From Acinetobacter sp. ASP199 (GTDB lineage Bacteria; Pseudomonadota; Gammaproteobacteria; Pseudomonadales; Moraxellaceae): a stretch of 64,000 bases of DNA. Shown here one piece after another: positions 24,734-33,995 of this stretch. The translations under genes were made by a program, and so were the position numbers. The notes beneath the pieces were generated by a model that was not told the DNA's origin, did not search any database, and worked only from the letters and a program-made list of their open reading frames with translations. The stretch is from assembly GCF_022700675.1 (NCBI RefSeq), contig NZ_CP062182.1, positions 930,001 through 994,000 on the forward strand. The letters run 5' to 3'. Position 1 is the first letter of the stretch. Each line of letters starts with the position of its first letter.

Positions 24734-25801
24734 ATGGGAACTTACATACTTAAGCGGCTCTTGCTGATTATCCCGACTTTATTTTTGATCTTGCTGATTA
24801 ATTTCATTGTCATTCAGATTGCTCCGGGTGGACCGGTAGAGCAGGCCATTCAACAGGCAGAAACTTTTCAGGGCATGGGCGGAACCACAGGTGCAGAAAC
24901 GGCACAGAGCAAAAGTAGCTATCAGGGTGCCAAAGGTCTGAGTGATGAGATGGTGGAAAAGATCAAGGCCCAATACGGTTTTGATCAGCCCGCTCATATC
25001 CGTTTTTGGGAAATGTTGAAAAGTTATGTGCAGCTAGATTTTGGAATCAGTTTCTTTAAAGATAAACCAGTAACCACGTTATTGTTGGAAAAATTACCAG
25101 TTTCTCTGTCATTGGGGTTATGGAGCACCTTGCTGATTTATCTGGTCTCGATTCCACTGGGGATTCGAAAAGCGCGTCAGCATGGCAGTCTGTTTGATAA
25201 ATCCACTTCCATGCTGCTCGCTGTGGGTTATGCCATTCCGGCTTTTGTCTTTGCCATTTTACTCATCGTATTTTTTGCCGGCGGTTCCTATTTTCAATGG
25301 TTCCCACTGCAAGGGTTGGTATCGGAAAACTTTGCTGAATTATCTTTGTTAGGGAAAATTAAGGATTACTTCTGGCATATGACCTTGCCATTGCTGGCGA
25401 TGGTGATTGGTGGTTTTGCCGGGCTGACTTATCTGACCAAATATTCTTTTATGGAAGAGCTGAGCAAACAGTATGTACTTGCAGCACGTGCTAAAGGCTT
25501 AAACGAATCGCGTGTACTGTATGGGCATGTTTTCCGAAATGCCATGCTGATTGTCATCGCGGGTCTGCCGGAAGCGCTGGTCGGGATTTTCTTTGTCGGC
25601 AACCTGTTTATTGAAATCATTTTTAATCTGGATGGTCTGGGGCTGCTTGGCTTTGAAGCCATTGTGCAACGTGATTATCCGGTGATTTTTGGGACCTTGT
25701 TTATCTTTACTTTGCTTGGGCTGATTCTGCGTTTGATCAGTGATGTGATGTATCAGGTGATTGACCCGCGGATTAACTTTGAATCGCGAGGTGCCAAATA
25801 A
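24734..25801 (+). CDS. yejB: Peptide ABC transporter permease YejB
   Basis: 355 residues with six predicted membrane helices. The first is at about 8-30, then a periplasmic loop, then five helices from about residue 125. The permease EAA-type loop is present ('AARAKGLNESRVLYGHVFRN'). The long periplasmic insertion (residues 36-100, 'GGTTGAETAQSKSSYQGAKG') is typical of YejB. The stop overlaps the yejE start in TAATG. The partner permease and ATPase follow. Confidence 0.92.
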   Translation: MGTYILKRLLLIIPTLFLILLINFIVIQIAPGGPVEQAIQQAETFQGMGGTTGAETAQSKSSYQGAKGLSDEMVEKIKAQYGFDQPAHIRFWEMLKSYVQLDFGISFFKDKPVTTLLLEKLPVSLSLGLWSTLLIYLVSIPLGIRKARQHGSLFDKSTSMLLAVGYAIPAFVFAILLIVFFAGGSYFQWFPLQGLVSENFAELSLLGKIKDYFWHMTLPLLAMVIGGFAGLTYLTKYSFMEELSKQYVLAARAKGLNESRVLYGHVFRNAMLIVIAGLPEALVGIFFVGNLFIEIIFNLDGLGLLGFEAIVQRDYPVIFGTLFIFTLLGLILRLISDVMYQVIDPRINFESRGAK

Positions 25802-26814
25802 TGTCACCGATCATGCAGGCGCGTTTGCAGCGTTTTAAGGAAAATAAACTGGGCTTCAGCTGCTTTATTGTCTTTATCATTATTTTTATTTTGTCCCTTG
25901 GTTCAGAACTGATTGCTAATGATAAACCGTTGCTGGTGAGATATGACAGTTCACTGTATATGCCGGCATTTAAGACTTATCCGGAAACCACCTTTGGTGG
26001 GGTATTTGAAACTGAAGCAGATTATAAAGATCCCGTCGTCCAGCAGTTAATCAATGCCAAGGGTTGGGCATTGTGGCCGCTGATTGAATATTCCTACCAG
26101 ACACCAAACCTGGAACTGGCAGTGCCAGTACCATCTGAACCTACCTCACAAAACTGGCTAGGGACTGATGACCAAGGTCGTGATGTGTTGGCGCGAATCC
26201 TTTACGGCCTGCGAATATCTTTATTATTCGGCTTTGCATTGACCATTGCATCGGCTCTGATCGGTATTATTGTTGGTGCGATTCAGGGCTACTATGGTGG
26301 CTGGATTGATCTGGCAGGACAACGTGTTCTGGAAGTCTGGGGTGGCTTGCCAATGCTATTTATGGTGATGATTCTGGTCAGCATGTTTACCCCAAATGTG
26401 TATTGGCTGTTCCTGATCATGCTGCTGTTTGGCTGGACCACACTGGTCGGTCTGGTGCGGGCTGAATTCTTAAGGGCACGTAATTTTGATTATGTCCGTG
26501 CCGCGCGTAGTCTCGGTGTTTCTGATCGCGCGATTATCTTCCGGCATATTTTACCGAATGCCATGAGTTCAAGTCTGTCACAGCTGCCATTTATGCTGAC
26601 TGCTAATATTACCGCTTTAACCGCATTGGATTTTCTCGGTTATGGCCTGCCACCTGATGCAGCTTCACTGGGTGAATTGCTGCTACAAGGCAAGAATAAT
26701 CTGAATGCGCCGTGGCTGGCTTTATCCGGCTTCTTTACGCTGGCCATTGTTCTATCTTTACTGATCTACATTGGGGAGGCGACGCGTGATGCATTCGATC
26801 CAAGACGTCAATAA
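25801..26814 (+). CDS. yejE: Peptide ABC transporter permease YejE
   Basis: 337 residues. An N-terminal cytoplasmic stretch ('MQARLQRFKENKLGF') and helix 1 are followed by a large periplasmic segment with the YejE-type 'FGGVFETEADYKDPVVQQLI'. Five more helices follow, with the EAA loop 'ARSLGVSDRAIIFRHILPNA'. The gene overlaps yejB by 1 bp and yejF by 26 bp, giving tight stoichiometric coupling. Confidence 0.92.
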   Translation: MSPIMQARLQRFKENKLGFSCFIVFIIIFILSLGSELIANDKPLLVRYDSSLYMPAFKTYPETTFGGVFETEADYKDPVVQQLINAKGWALWPLIEYSYQTPNLELAVPVPSEPTSQNWLGTDDQGRDVLARILYGLRISLLFGFALTIASALIGIIVGAIQGYYGGWIDLAGQRVLEVWGGLPMLFMVMILVSMFTPNVYWLFLIMLLFGWTTLVGLVRAEFLRARNFDYVRAARSLGVSDRAIIFRHILPNAMSSSLSQLPFMLTANITALTALDFLGYGLPPDAASLGELLLQGKNNLNAPWLALSGFFTLAIVLSLLIYIGEATRDAFDPRRQ

Positions 26815-28375
26815 CGCAACACCGTTGCTACAGGTCGAAAATCTGCAGATCCGCAGTTCAGAACAGGTCCTGGTCCAACAGCTGAGTTTTGAACTGTCTG
26901 CCGGGCAGACCTTAGCGATCGTCGGTGAAAGCGGTTCAGGTAAATCCATCAGTAGTCTGGCAATCCTGGGCTTATTGCCAAGAAATCTTCAAGTACAAGG
27001 ACAGGCCTTACTTGACGGACAAAATCTACTAGCCCTGACTCAAGCTCAATTACGTCAGATTCGTGGCAAGAAAATTGCCATGATCTTTCAGGAGCCGATG
27101 ACGGCACTGAATCCCTTGCATCGGGTAGAAAAGATCATTGGCGAAACCTTGTTGCTACAGGGATGGTCCAAAGCCAAGACAAGAGAAAGGGTTCTGGAGT
27201 TGCTGAAGGATGTTGGTATTCCTGACCCGGAAGATAAACTTAAGCGTTATCCACATGAGCTTTCTGGTGGTCAGCGCCAGCGCGTGATGATCGCCATGGC
27301 ATTGGCGTTAGATCCAGATATTCTGATCGCTGATGAGCCCACTACAGCACTCGATGTCACCTTGCAAGCCCAGATTTTACATTTGCTCAAATCCTTACAG
27401 GAGAGTCGGCAGATGGCGATGATTCTGATCAGCCATGACCTGAATCTGGTGAGGCGTTATGCTGATCAGGTGATTGTCATGAACAAGGGCAGTGTTGAAG
27501 AGCAAGGTGAGGTCGAGAAAATCTTTAATTCACCACAATCAACTTATACCCAAGACTTGCTCAATCATGATTTTGGTCAAGCGCTGCCTTTAGAACAAAC
27601 CGAAACCTTGCTCGAACTCAAGCAGGTAGAAGTCAAATTTCCTATCAAACAGGGTCTACTGAATCGGGTTAAGGATTATGTAGTTGCTGTCGAGCCGCTC
27701 GATTTAACTATGCTGCAAGGACAATCGATTGGTGTGGTGGGAGAAAGTGGTTCAGGTAAAAGCTCGCTTGCTTTAGCCATAGCACGATTGATTGAAAGCC
27801 ATGGTCAAATCCTTCTGGAAAATCAGGATTTGAATCAATTGTCTGAAAAAGCCTTAAGGCCATTACGTAGTAATTTCCAGATTGTCTTTCAGGATCCATT
27901 CAGCAGCCTGAATCCGCGTATGACCATTGAACAGATCATTGGCGAAGGGCTTGGTTTAAGGGCGATGACCAATGAGCAAATCCGGAGTCGTGTCGAGGAG
28001 GCTTTAACACGAGTAGAGCTGCCAGCAGCTTTTAAAGACCGCTATCCGCATGAGCTTTCTGGTGGCCAGCGTCAACGTGTGTCATTGGCACGGGCATTGA
28101 TTTTACGCCCAAAACTTTTAATTCTAGATGAGCCGACCTCTGCGCTGGACCGCACTACACAACGTGCAATTGTGAAACTGTTACGCCGTATTCAACAGGA
28201 AGAAGGGATTAGTTACCTGTTTATTAGTCATGACTTACAGGTAGTACGTGCACTCTGTCAGCAGGTTTTGGTACTACATCATGCTCAAGTCATGGAGGTT
28301 CAGGAAACCGAACAATTATTCCTGCATCCACAAACTGAGTATACCCGTCAGCTGATTGCAGCCAGCCAGTATTAA
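26789..28375 (+). CDS. yejF: Peptide ABC transporter dual ATPase YejF
   Basis: 528 residues from the ATG at 26789, with GGGGAGG at 26773-26779 nine bp upstream. Two complete ABC domains are present. Domain 1 (about 10-260) has Walker A 'GESGSGKS', signature 'LSGGQRQRV' and Walker B 'ILIADEPTTALD'. Domain 2 (about 270-525) has 'GESGSGKSS', 'LSGGQRQRVSLARA' and 'LLILDEPTSALD'. Both sites look competent for ATP hydrolysis. It powers YejBE. The end of the operon is 28375. Confidence 0.93.
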   Translation: MHSIQDVNNATPLLQVENLQIRSSEQVLVQQLSFELSAGQTLAIVGESGSGKSISSLAILGLLPRNLQVQGQALLDGQNLLALTQAQLRQIRGKKIAMIFQEPMTALNPLHRVEKIIGETLLLQGWSKAKTRERVLELLKDVGIPDPEDKLKRYPHELSGGQRQRVMIAMALALDPDILIADEPTTALDVTLQAQILHLLKSLQESRQMAMILISHDLNLVRRYADQVIVMNKGSVEEQGEVEKIFNSPQSTYTQDLLNHDFGQALPLEQTETLLELKQVEVKFPIKQGLLNRVKDYVVAVEPLDLTMLQGQSIGVVGESGSGKSSLALAIARLIESHGQILLENQDLNQLSEKALRPLRSNFQIVFQDPFSSLNPRMTIEQIIGEGLGLRAMTNEQIRSRVEEALTRVELPAAFKDRYPHELSGGQRQRVSLARALILRPKLLILDEPTSALDRTTQRAIVKLLRRIQQEEGISYLFISHDLQVVRALCQQVLVLHHAQVMEVQETEQLFLHPQTEYTRQLIAASQY

Positions 28376-28395
28376 AACTACAAATTTCTTCAGAT

Positions 28396-28423
28396 GAAAT
28401 TGACATGGGTCATTGTCAATTTC
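28396..28423. terminator. Hairpin after the yej operon (weak terminator or processing site)
   Basis: A perfect 10-bp inverted repeat GAAATTGACA / TGTCAATTTC with an 8-nt loop, 20 bp after the yejF stop. It lacks a strong T tract, so termination may be partial. Confidence 0.4.
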
Positions 28424-28477
28424 TTGCTGACAGGTTATAACACCGACAGAATAAAAGTATAATTTTTAGGAAAAAGC

Positions 28478-29722
28478 ATGACACAACTGGCAGATTCGAT
28501 TCAGATTCGTAATACCACTTTTAAAAACCGCATCATCAAGGGTGCTATGAGTGAGGCGCTCGCCAATGATGCTGGTCAGCCCAATGAATCACATTTAAAA
28601 CTCTATGAAGCCTGGGCTAAAGGCGGGCTAGGCTGTGCGATTACTGGTAATGTCATGGTGGATTTCCGTGCCAAGAATGAACCGGGTGTTGTAGTCGCTG
28701 AAACAGAACGTGACCTGGAAAAACTCAAGGCTTGGGCAGACGTTGGCAAACGTTACGGTATGGTGCAACTGGTACAGTTGTCACATCCGGGGCGTCAGTG
28801 TCCGAAAGGTTTGAATCGGGAAACTGTAGCACCATCGGCAGTGCCATTTAGTCCGGCACTGGCGGTCAGTTTTGGTACGCCACGTGAACTGCGCGAAGAT
28901 GAAATTCTGGATATTATCCAGCGTTTTGCAACTTCAGCTGCAATTTGTGAAAAAGCAGGCTTTGAGGGCGTACAGCTCCATGGTGCGCATGGCTATCTGA
29001 TCAGTCAGTTCTTATCTCCCCTGACCAATAAACGTCAGGATCAGTGGGGTGGCAGTATTGAAAACCGCACTCGTTTCCTCTTGGAAATCTATAAGGCAGT
29101 GCGTGCTGCAACTTCTGAAAATTTTATCATTTCTGTCAAATTAAATTCGGCTGATTTCCAGCGTGGTGGTATTACCGAAGAAGATGTAATCTATGTCTTT
29201 AAAGCCATCGATGCGGCAGGGATTGACCTGATTGAGGTGTCCGGCGGTACTTATGAGGCGCCAGCAATGGCAGGCGCCAAAGCGGATAAACGTAAAGCTT
29301 CCACGATTGCTCGTGAAGCCTATTTCCTGGATTTTGCCGAAAAAATCCGTCAGGAAGTAAACTGCCATATTATGGTGACTGGTGGTTTTAGAACTGCTGC
29401 TGGTATGAATGCCGCACTTGAAAGTGGTGCCTGTGACTTTATTGGTATTGCCCGTCCGTTTGCGGTAGAAACGGATCTGGGGCAGAAGCTCGTGGCAGGG
29501 CAGGATGTACGCTATGCCGTAGAGAAGATTAAAACCGGTATTCCAATGATTGATAAAATGGCAATCATGGAAATCATCTGGTATGCCGCGCAGTTTAAAC
29601 AGATTGCTCAAGGCAAGCAGCCAAATCAGAAACTGTCGCCATTAAAAGTTTTCCTGCATTATCTCAAAGACAATGTCACTGCTGTGATTAAAGGGCAGAT
29701 CAATTCACGTAAATCTGCCTAA
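28478..29722 (+). CDS. NADH:flavin oxidoreductase (old yellow enzyme family)
   Basis: 414 residues forming one TIM barrel that binds FMN (Oxidored_FMN), without the C-terminal FeS/FAD domains of FadH. Motifs: 'IKGAMSEALAN' near residue 21, 'QLSHPGRQCPK' near 105, active-site 'VQLHGAHGYLISQFLSP' near 170, 'RQDQWGGSIENRTRFLLEI', and 'VTGGFRTAAGMNAAL' for phosphate binding. It probably reduces an enone or enal with NAD(P)H. Substrate unknown. AGGAAAAAGC precedes the ATG. A terminator follows. Confidence 0.88.
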   Translation: MTQLADSIQIRNTTFKNRIIKGAMSEALANDAGQPNESHLKLYEAWAKGGLGCAITGNVMVDFRAKNEPGVVVAETERDLEKLKAWADVGKRYGMVQLVQLSHPGRQCPKGLNRETVAPSAVPFSPALAVSFGTPRELREDEILDIIQRFATSAAICEKAGFEGVQLHGAHGYLISQFLSPLTNKRQDQWGGSIENRTRFLLEIYKAVRAATSENFIISVKLNSADFQRGGITEEDVIYVFKAIDAAGIDLIEVSGGTYEAPAMAGAKADKRKASTIAREAYFLDFAEKIRQEVNCHIMVTGGFRTAAGMNAALESGACDFIGIARPFAVETDLGQKLVAGQDVRYAVEKIKTGIPMIDKMAIMEIIWYAAQFKQIAQGKQPNQKLSPLKVFLHYLKDNVTAVIKGQINSRKSA

Positions 29723-29736
29723 CCTGATCTAAATAT

Positions 29737-29762
29737 AAAAAGGCACCCTAAGGTGTCTTTTT
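29737..29762. terminator. Terminator between convergent genes
   Basis: AAAAAGGCACC / GGTGTCTTTTT hairpin with a short CTAA loop, 14 bp after the oxidoreductase stop and 14 bp before the end of the convergent gene. Confidence 0.75.
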
Positions 29763-29775
29763 AAATGCCGTAGAA

Positions 29776-31188
29776 TTAGCTGAATTGTACCGCTTGGGTC
29801 TGGAAAGGAAACAGGATTTTAGAGACCTGTTGTGTCGCCCAAAGTCCAGGCTGCTGATAATGACAATGTGGTGCGACATAAGGGGTAAGAATCTCGAGTT
29901 TTTCTTCAGTATTTTCACAACGCTTTAGATGCAAGCGCAGTTCTTCCAGTTTATGTTGCTCTTGCCGGCTCATTATCGGTGTTTGCGTCCGTAGCTGATG
30001 TGAAGAAAGCCTTCGAGCCAGTTCCGGACCCTGAATCCAGTCACGAATCATCTGTTTCTCTGTGGCATTAAATACGCCAAACATTTTGCCATCTGGATCA
30101 TCAATCAGTTTCCAGAAACGGCTTTGCTCTACAGGTTGTCCGCGTTGAATCCAGCCTTTATCCATCATTATCTGTAGAAAATCCTGAATCTGTTCAGGCT
30201 GTGATAACCATTCATTGAGGGTCTTGCCGCCAAACTGGCATTTCTGGTTATGAATGTACTGACCAATTAAAGCCTTCTGCTGGAACAGTTTCAACACCTG
30301 GGCATCGAGATTCAGTTCACGCACGATCTGGGTAGAACTTTTGCCTATATCATTGAGCAGGTAACCCTGTTTGACCATTTTCAAATAATGCTCTGGATGT
30401 TCTGCGGAACGGTACAGGTCCAAGAAAGCTTGCAGGGATTTTTGCGCATGTCCATTATGTGCATTATCAATCGTGATATGTACATTAAAGTAATGCGGAT
30501 TGATGCCGAGTTCAGCCAGTTCATAATTGGTAATCAATAAATGTAGCGGTAATTGTTCATAGCCCAGATTAAAGCCAATCACCAAAGGTAAATATTCCGC
30601 TGGTGCATAAGCCAAGGCCAACTGGACGGCAGCCTGTTCATAGTGGCGATCATCGAGCTGTTCGCTATAGGCAGTGAGTTCATAGTTATTCAGCAGGTCC
30701 TGATACATGGTGACATGGTTGGCTTGTGGATGACCTAGCCCCAGTTCTTCCAGATAAATATGAATCAGGTCTTTCAGCGCAGGCTGATCTGCATGTTCCA
30801 GGGTGGAGTATAACCATGAGCCATCGACCATTTTCGTAGGCGCAACACGGTAAAGAAATTCAAACGCATGCGATACCGTAGCAAAGTATTCACGTTGCCC
30901 GCCTTGTTTGCGGCGGTTGAGATAGTCCTGAAATATGCCACAAATCTTATGATGTTCTTCTAAAAAATGCGTAGCGGCACGTTCGGGTTGGTCGAGCCAG
31001 CGCATAGAACTCAGATCGATGTGCTGGATTAACCGACTGAGGTATTGTTCTGCCGAATCTGTTTTTGTTTTTTTAGAGATTTGCTCATCCAGAAAAAAAT
31101 TCACCCAATCTTTGAAGCTTTTATTTGGTTGTTGAGCAAGATTTTCAAATGGGGGTGCAGTTAAACAAAACTCCGTACTCGTGAACAT
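29776..31188 (-). CDS. Iron-containing redox enzyme family protein (haem oxygenase-like fold)
   Basis: 470 residues. The central part (about 130-280) fits the Haem_oxygenas_2 / iron-containing redox family: 'DLIHIYLEELGLGHPQANHV' (metal-ligand E...H), 'ELAELGINPHYFNVHITIDN' and 'HNGHAQKSLQAFLDLY' with conserved His/Asp. Such proteins are usually diiron or cofactorless oxidases with unknown substrates in Acinetobacter. Flanking helical N- and C-terminal extensions are unassigned. No signal peptide. It is monocistronic, starting from the ATG at 31188 with AAGGATAAG upstream. Confidence 0.72.
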   Translation of the reverse strand: MFTSTEFCLTAPPFENLAQQPNKSFKDWVNFFLDEQISKKTKTDSAEQYLSRLIQHIDLSSMRWLDQPERAATHFLEEHHKICGIFQDYLNRRKQGGQREYFATVSHAFEFLYRVAPTKMVDGSWLYSTLEHADQPALKDLIHIYLEELGLGHPQANHVTMYQDLLNNYELTAYSEQLDDRHYEQAAVQLALAYAPAEYLPLVIGFNLGYEQLPLHLLITNYELAELGINPHYFNVHITIDNAHNGHAQKSLQAFLDLYRSAEHPEHYLKMVKQGYLLNDIGKSSTQIVRELNLDAQVLKLFQQKALIGQYIHNQKCQFGGKTLNEWLSQPEQIQDFLQIMMDKGWIQRGQPVEQSRFWKLIDDPDGKMFGVFNATEKQMIRDWIQGPELARRLSSHQLRTQTPIMSRQEQHKLEELRLHLKRCENTEEKLEILTPYVAPHCHYQQPGLWATQQVSKILFPFQTQAVQFS

Positions 31189-31362
31189 AATCTTATCCTT
31201 GCATATTGGCTCCTAACTTACCTTAGCCTTATGTAAAAGGTCAGATGTTTGGTTTTTGTTCGATTTTATGGCGGAAAATACAAGGGCTTTGCAAAAGTGC
31301 GTAAATTTTTAGAGGTTTATAATTTTGAATACATGGTAAAAATAAATTAAATTGAAGGCAAT

Positions 31363-31396
31363 AAAAAAGCCCAGGTCATAATGCCTGAGCTTTTTT
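31363..31396 (-). terminator. Terminator of the triple tRNA-Glu unit
   Basis: AAAAAAGC and GCTTTTTT with an inner CAGG/CCTG pairing form a hairpin downstream (minus strand) of the tRNA at 31432. On the minus strand the T tract follows the stem. Confidence 0.7.
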
Positions 31397-31431
31397 ATGA
31401 GAAGATCATTTTAAGATAATCATCTCGAATA

Positions 31432-31507
31432 TGGCGTCCCTACGGGGATTCGAACCCCGGTTACCGCCGTGAAAGGGCGATGTCCTAGGCCTCTAGACGA
31501 TAGGGAC
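31432..31507 (-). tRNA. tRNA-Glu(UUC), copy 1
   Basis: A 76-nt cloverleaf on the minus strand, starting GTCCCTATCGTCTAGAGGCC and ending GGGACG-CCA with CCA encoded. The acceptor stem is GTCCCTA/TAGGGAC, the anticodon loop CCTTTCA has TTC, and the T arm contains GGTTCGA. It is identical to four other copies in the window. Third and last of a tandem run in transcription order. Confidence 0.97.
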
Positions 31508-31553
31508 AGTACAGAAGATAAATTTTAAAACCCTTACTTTTAGCTTGAAGTAA

Positions 31554-31629
31554 TGGCGTCCCTACGGGGATTCGAACCCCGGTTACCGCCGTGAAAGGGC
31601 GATGTCCTAGGCCTCTAGACGATAGGGAC
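31554..31629 (-). tRNA. tRNA-Glu(UUC), copy 2
   Basis: Identical 76-nt gene with anticodon TTC and encoded CCA. It is separated from copy 1 by 46 bp and from copy 3 by 24 bp of unrelated AT-rich spacer, so the repeat unit is the tRNA itself and not a longer block. Confidence 0.97.
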
Positions 31630-31653
31630 TTAATAAAATGTACTTCTGAAAAT

Positions 31654-31729
31654 TGGCGTCCCTACGGGGATTCGAACCCCGGTTACCGCCGTGAAAGGGC
31701 GATGTCCTAGGCCTCTAGACGATAGGGAC
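31654..31729 (-). tRNA. tRNA-Glu(UUC), copy 3
   Basis: Identical 76-nt gene, first in transcription order of the triple unit. A consensus promoter lies directly upstream at 31747-31775. Confidence 0.97.
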
Positions 31730-31746
31730 GTTTCAGAGGTGGGCGT

Positions 31747-31775
31747 ATAATAGGGTGAAAAAAGGGGGGTGTCAA
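31747..31775 (-). promoter_or_regulatory. Promoter of the triple tRNA-Glu unit
   Basis: On the minus strand, TTGACA (31770-31775), a 17-bp spacer and TATTAT (31747-31752). The -35 is perfect. A C/G-rich run between the -10 and the start (GCCC on the minus strand) resembles a stringent-control discriminator. Expected start near 31740, 11 nt before the tRNA. Confidence 0.78.
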
Positions 31776-31860
31776 ACGCATTTCTGCACTTTTTCGGGTT
31801 TTTTGAATCGAGTGCATAAAATTAAAACAATCTTAAGAAAATACTTGAAAAATACATGGT

Positions 31861-32772
31861 TTAAGCCGGATTTTTAAGCAATTCCAGAATGGCTTCCACC
31901 ACCTGCGGATGGAGTAAATAGCCGGTAATATCATGTGGACGGTGAATATGCGTACGAATGCCGTGATTAATAATTGCAGGTTGAAACTGAAATGGCGGTT
32001 GTTTAAGAGGAAGGGCGGTGAGAAAATCATCAGTTGAATAGAAATTTATCCAGTCGCCTGTAATTGCAGCAGGTCGTACAATCGGTTGTGGTAAATGTGA
32101 CTGGATCACCTGGAAGGCTAATGGCGATCCTAAAGTAATAAAACGCTGTACATTCAGTTCCGGATGCTGGATGAGATGATTATAGGCAATCACACTGCCT
32201 AGAGAATGAGCAATTACAATACAAGGTTGGCGACCATTCAATTGCCGTGCAATCCGCTCATGAACTTCCTTCATGAAACCAGGATTGTCGAGATACAAAT
32301 AGGTTTCAATGAGAAATTTCTGCAGCAGGCTACGATGCAGACTGGGAAAATAATTGAGTAATAATACAAAGTCCCGAAGTGCAAAATTTTTGCTCAGTGT
32401 GGTAATAAATTTGAATTTCTGTTTGAAATTCATTGAGTCCTTCAGATTGAACTGGGGAAGATCGGAAATCACGGGTTTGCGCCAGCCAGGACGTGGAACT
32501 GGTGCAGGAAGCTGAGGCTGAACAGGCTTACGAAAACGAAAACTGGGCCATTGCTGTGGCATCAGGGTGCCAGCATTGAGGATGTTGCGAACGTTATAGC
32601 GTGAAAGCAAGTCCCCATAAAATGGAATATGGATGTGACGTCGTAAATAACTGAATCTGGCATCATGACGATGTTTGCGAATGCCTTTTTGAAGTATATG
32701 CAGCCAGCGCTGGCGGATCGATGCAGCGCTATGATGTTGCTGATTCATTCCATGAATAAAAATAACTTTCAT
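31861..32772 (-). CDS. Alpha/beta-hydrolase paralogue 1
   Basis: 303 residues. The start 'MKVIFIHGMNQQHHS' gives an HGM oxyanion-type loop, and 'CIVIAHSLGSVIAYNHLI' near residue 190 is the nucleophile elbow (A-H-S-L-G). A late 'GIRTHIHRPHDI' His may complete the triad. The middle (95-115) is Pro-rich. No signal peptide or membrane helix is seen. A GAGG ribosome site lies 6 bp before the ATG. It is clearly homologous along its whole length to the gene at 33017-33910. Substrate unknown; lipase/esterase-like folds of this kind are often annotated only as hydrolases. Confidence 0.8.
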   Translation of the reverse strand: MKVIFIHGMNQQHHSAASIRQRWLHILQKGIRKHRHDARFSYLRRHIHIPFYGDLLSRYNVRNILNAGTLMPQQWPSFRFRKPVQPQLPAPVPRPGWRKPVISDLPQFNLKDSMNFKQKFKFITTLSKNFALRDFVLLLNYFPSLHRSLLQKFLIETYLYLDNPGFMKEVHERIARQLNGRQPCIVIAHSLGSVIAYNHLIQHPELNVQRFITLGSPLAFQVIQSHLPQPIVRPAAITGDWINFYSTDDFLTALPLKQPPFQFQPAIINHGIRTHIHRPHDITGYLLHPQVVEAILELLKNPA

Positions 32773-33016
32773 CGATACCTCACGGAGGTCGATCTATATA
32801 TTCACAGTATAGAGAAAATTACCGCAAGCCAAGCTGCACTTTTTGTGGTGTTAATGTGTAAATTTCTTCGATAAAACAATCATTAACAGACAGTTGTATA
32901 TTTATAAAAAAGGCAGAAAAAGCAGTAAATTGACGGGTGCGGATTAAGGATTTTACTGGATAGAAAAAAGATACGAATAGAACGGTAAAAGTTGAATCCA
33001 GATTTTTAAGTCAGTC

Positions 33017-33910
33017 CTAGATTAATTCCAGCAGTGTTTTGATAACGTCCGGATGCTGAAGATAACCATCAATATCATGCGGATGATAGATGGAGGTACG
33101 AATTTTCTGATTAATAATTGCCGGCTGAAACTGAAAGGGTGGTTCTGATAATGGGAAGGCAGTCAGAAAGTCGTCGCTACAATAGAAATTGATCCAGTCA
33201 CCCTTAATTGCCTCCGGTCGGCGAATGGGTTGTGGTAGGTGTTCCTGGATCATACGGAAGGCCATGGGTGATCCCAGCGTCATAAAACGCTGCACATTTA
33301 ATTCCGGATGTAAAAGCAGATAATGATAGGCAATCACACTGCCTAAGGAGTGGGCGATCAGCATACAGGGTTTATTGTCATGCAGCTGCTGGCCAATACG
33401 CTGGTGAACTTGCTGCATGAATCTGGCATTGGCCAGATAGGAATATGTTTCGATCAGGAATTTTTTGACGAGCGTATCATGCAGATGGGGGAAATAATTC
33501 AGCAAGACCATAAAATCCCGTAAGGCCGTATTTCGGCTTAAGGTAGTAATGAATTTCAGCTTCTGGTTGAAGGTCAGAGCATCCTCAACATTTAATTCAG
33601 GAATCTTACAAGTTTCAGGTGAATACTGATGGAAATGTGGCGGTGGCGGTTGGGATTTAAGTGGATGGCGCAAGGGAAAATGTGGCCAGTCTTGTGGCAT
33701 TAAGGTACTGGCGTTCAATACATTATGTAAATGATGCCGTAACAGTAAATCCCCATAAAACGGGATGCGAACATGGCGTTTGAGATAGGCAAAACAGGCC
33801 TGTCGATGTGACTGTTCCAGACCATGTTTAAGCAAACTTAGCCAACGTTGCCTTAAAGAAGCAGAACTAAACTTCTGCTTGTTCATCCCGTGGATATAAA
33901 TAATTTTCAT
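33017..33910 (-). CDS. Alpha/beta-hydrolase paralogue 2
   Basis: 297 residues from the ATG at 33910, which aligns with the start of paralogue 1 ('MKIIYIHGMNKQKFS'); an ATG at 33916 is also possible. It has the same elbow 'MLIAHSLGSVIAYHYLLLHP' and the same conserved blocks ('IPFYGDLLLRHHLHNVLNA', 'FQFQPAIINQKIRT'). Identity to paralogue 1 looks like roughly 60-65 percent, so it is an old tandem duplication. The 244 bp between the two genes hold no ORF. Confidence 0.8.
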   Translation of the reverse strand: MKIIYIHGMNKQKFSSASLRQRWLSLLKHGLEQSHRQACFAYLKRHVRIPFYGDLLLRHHLHNVLNASTLMPQDWPHFPLRHPLKSQPPPPHFHQYSPETCKIPELNVEDALTFNQKLKFITTLSRNTALRDFMVLLNYFPHLHDTLVKKFLIETYSYLANARFMQQVHQRIGQQLHDNKPCMLIAHSLGSVIAYHYLLLHPELNVQRFMTLGSPMAFRMIQEHLPQPIRRPEAIKGDWINFYCSDDFLTAFPLSEPPFQFQPAIINQKIRTSIYHPHDIDGYLQHPDVIKTLLELI

Positions 33911-33955
33911 CGACACATCGCTGTGGCTGCCTGAAACATATTCAGTATAGATAAA

Positions 33956-33981
33956 AAAAGAGCAGCCGGAGCTGCTCTTTT
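33956..33981 (-). terminator. Terminator after the amino acid permease
   Basis: AAAAGAGCAGC / GCTGCTCTTTT with a CGGA loop, 15 bp beyond the permease stop on the minus strand and just before hydrolase paralogue 2. Confidence 0.82.
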
Positions 33982-33995
33982 GTTAGCGTTAAGAT

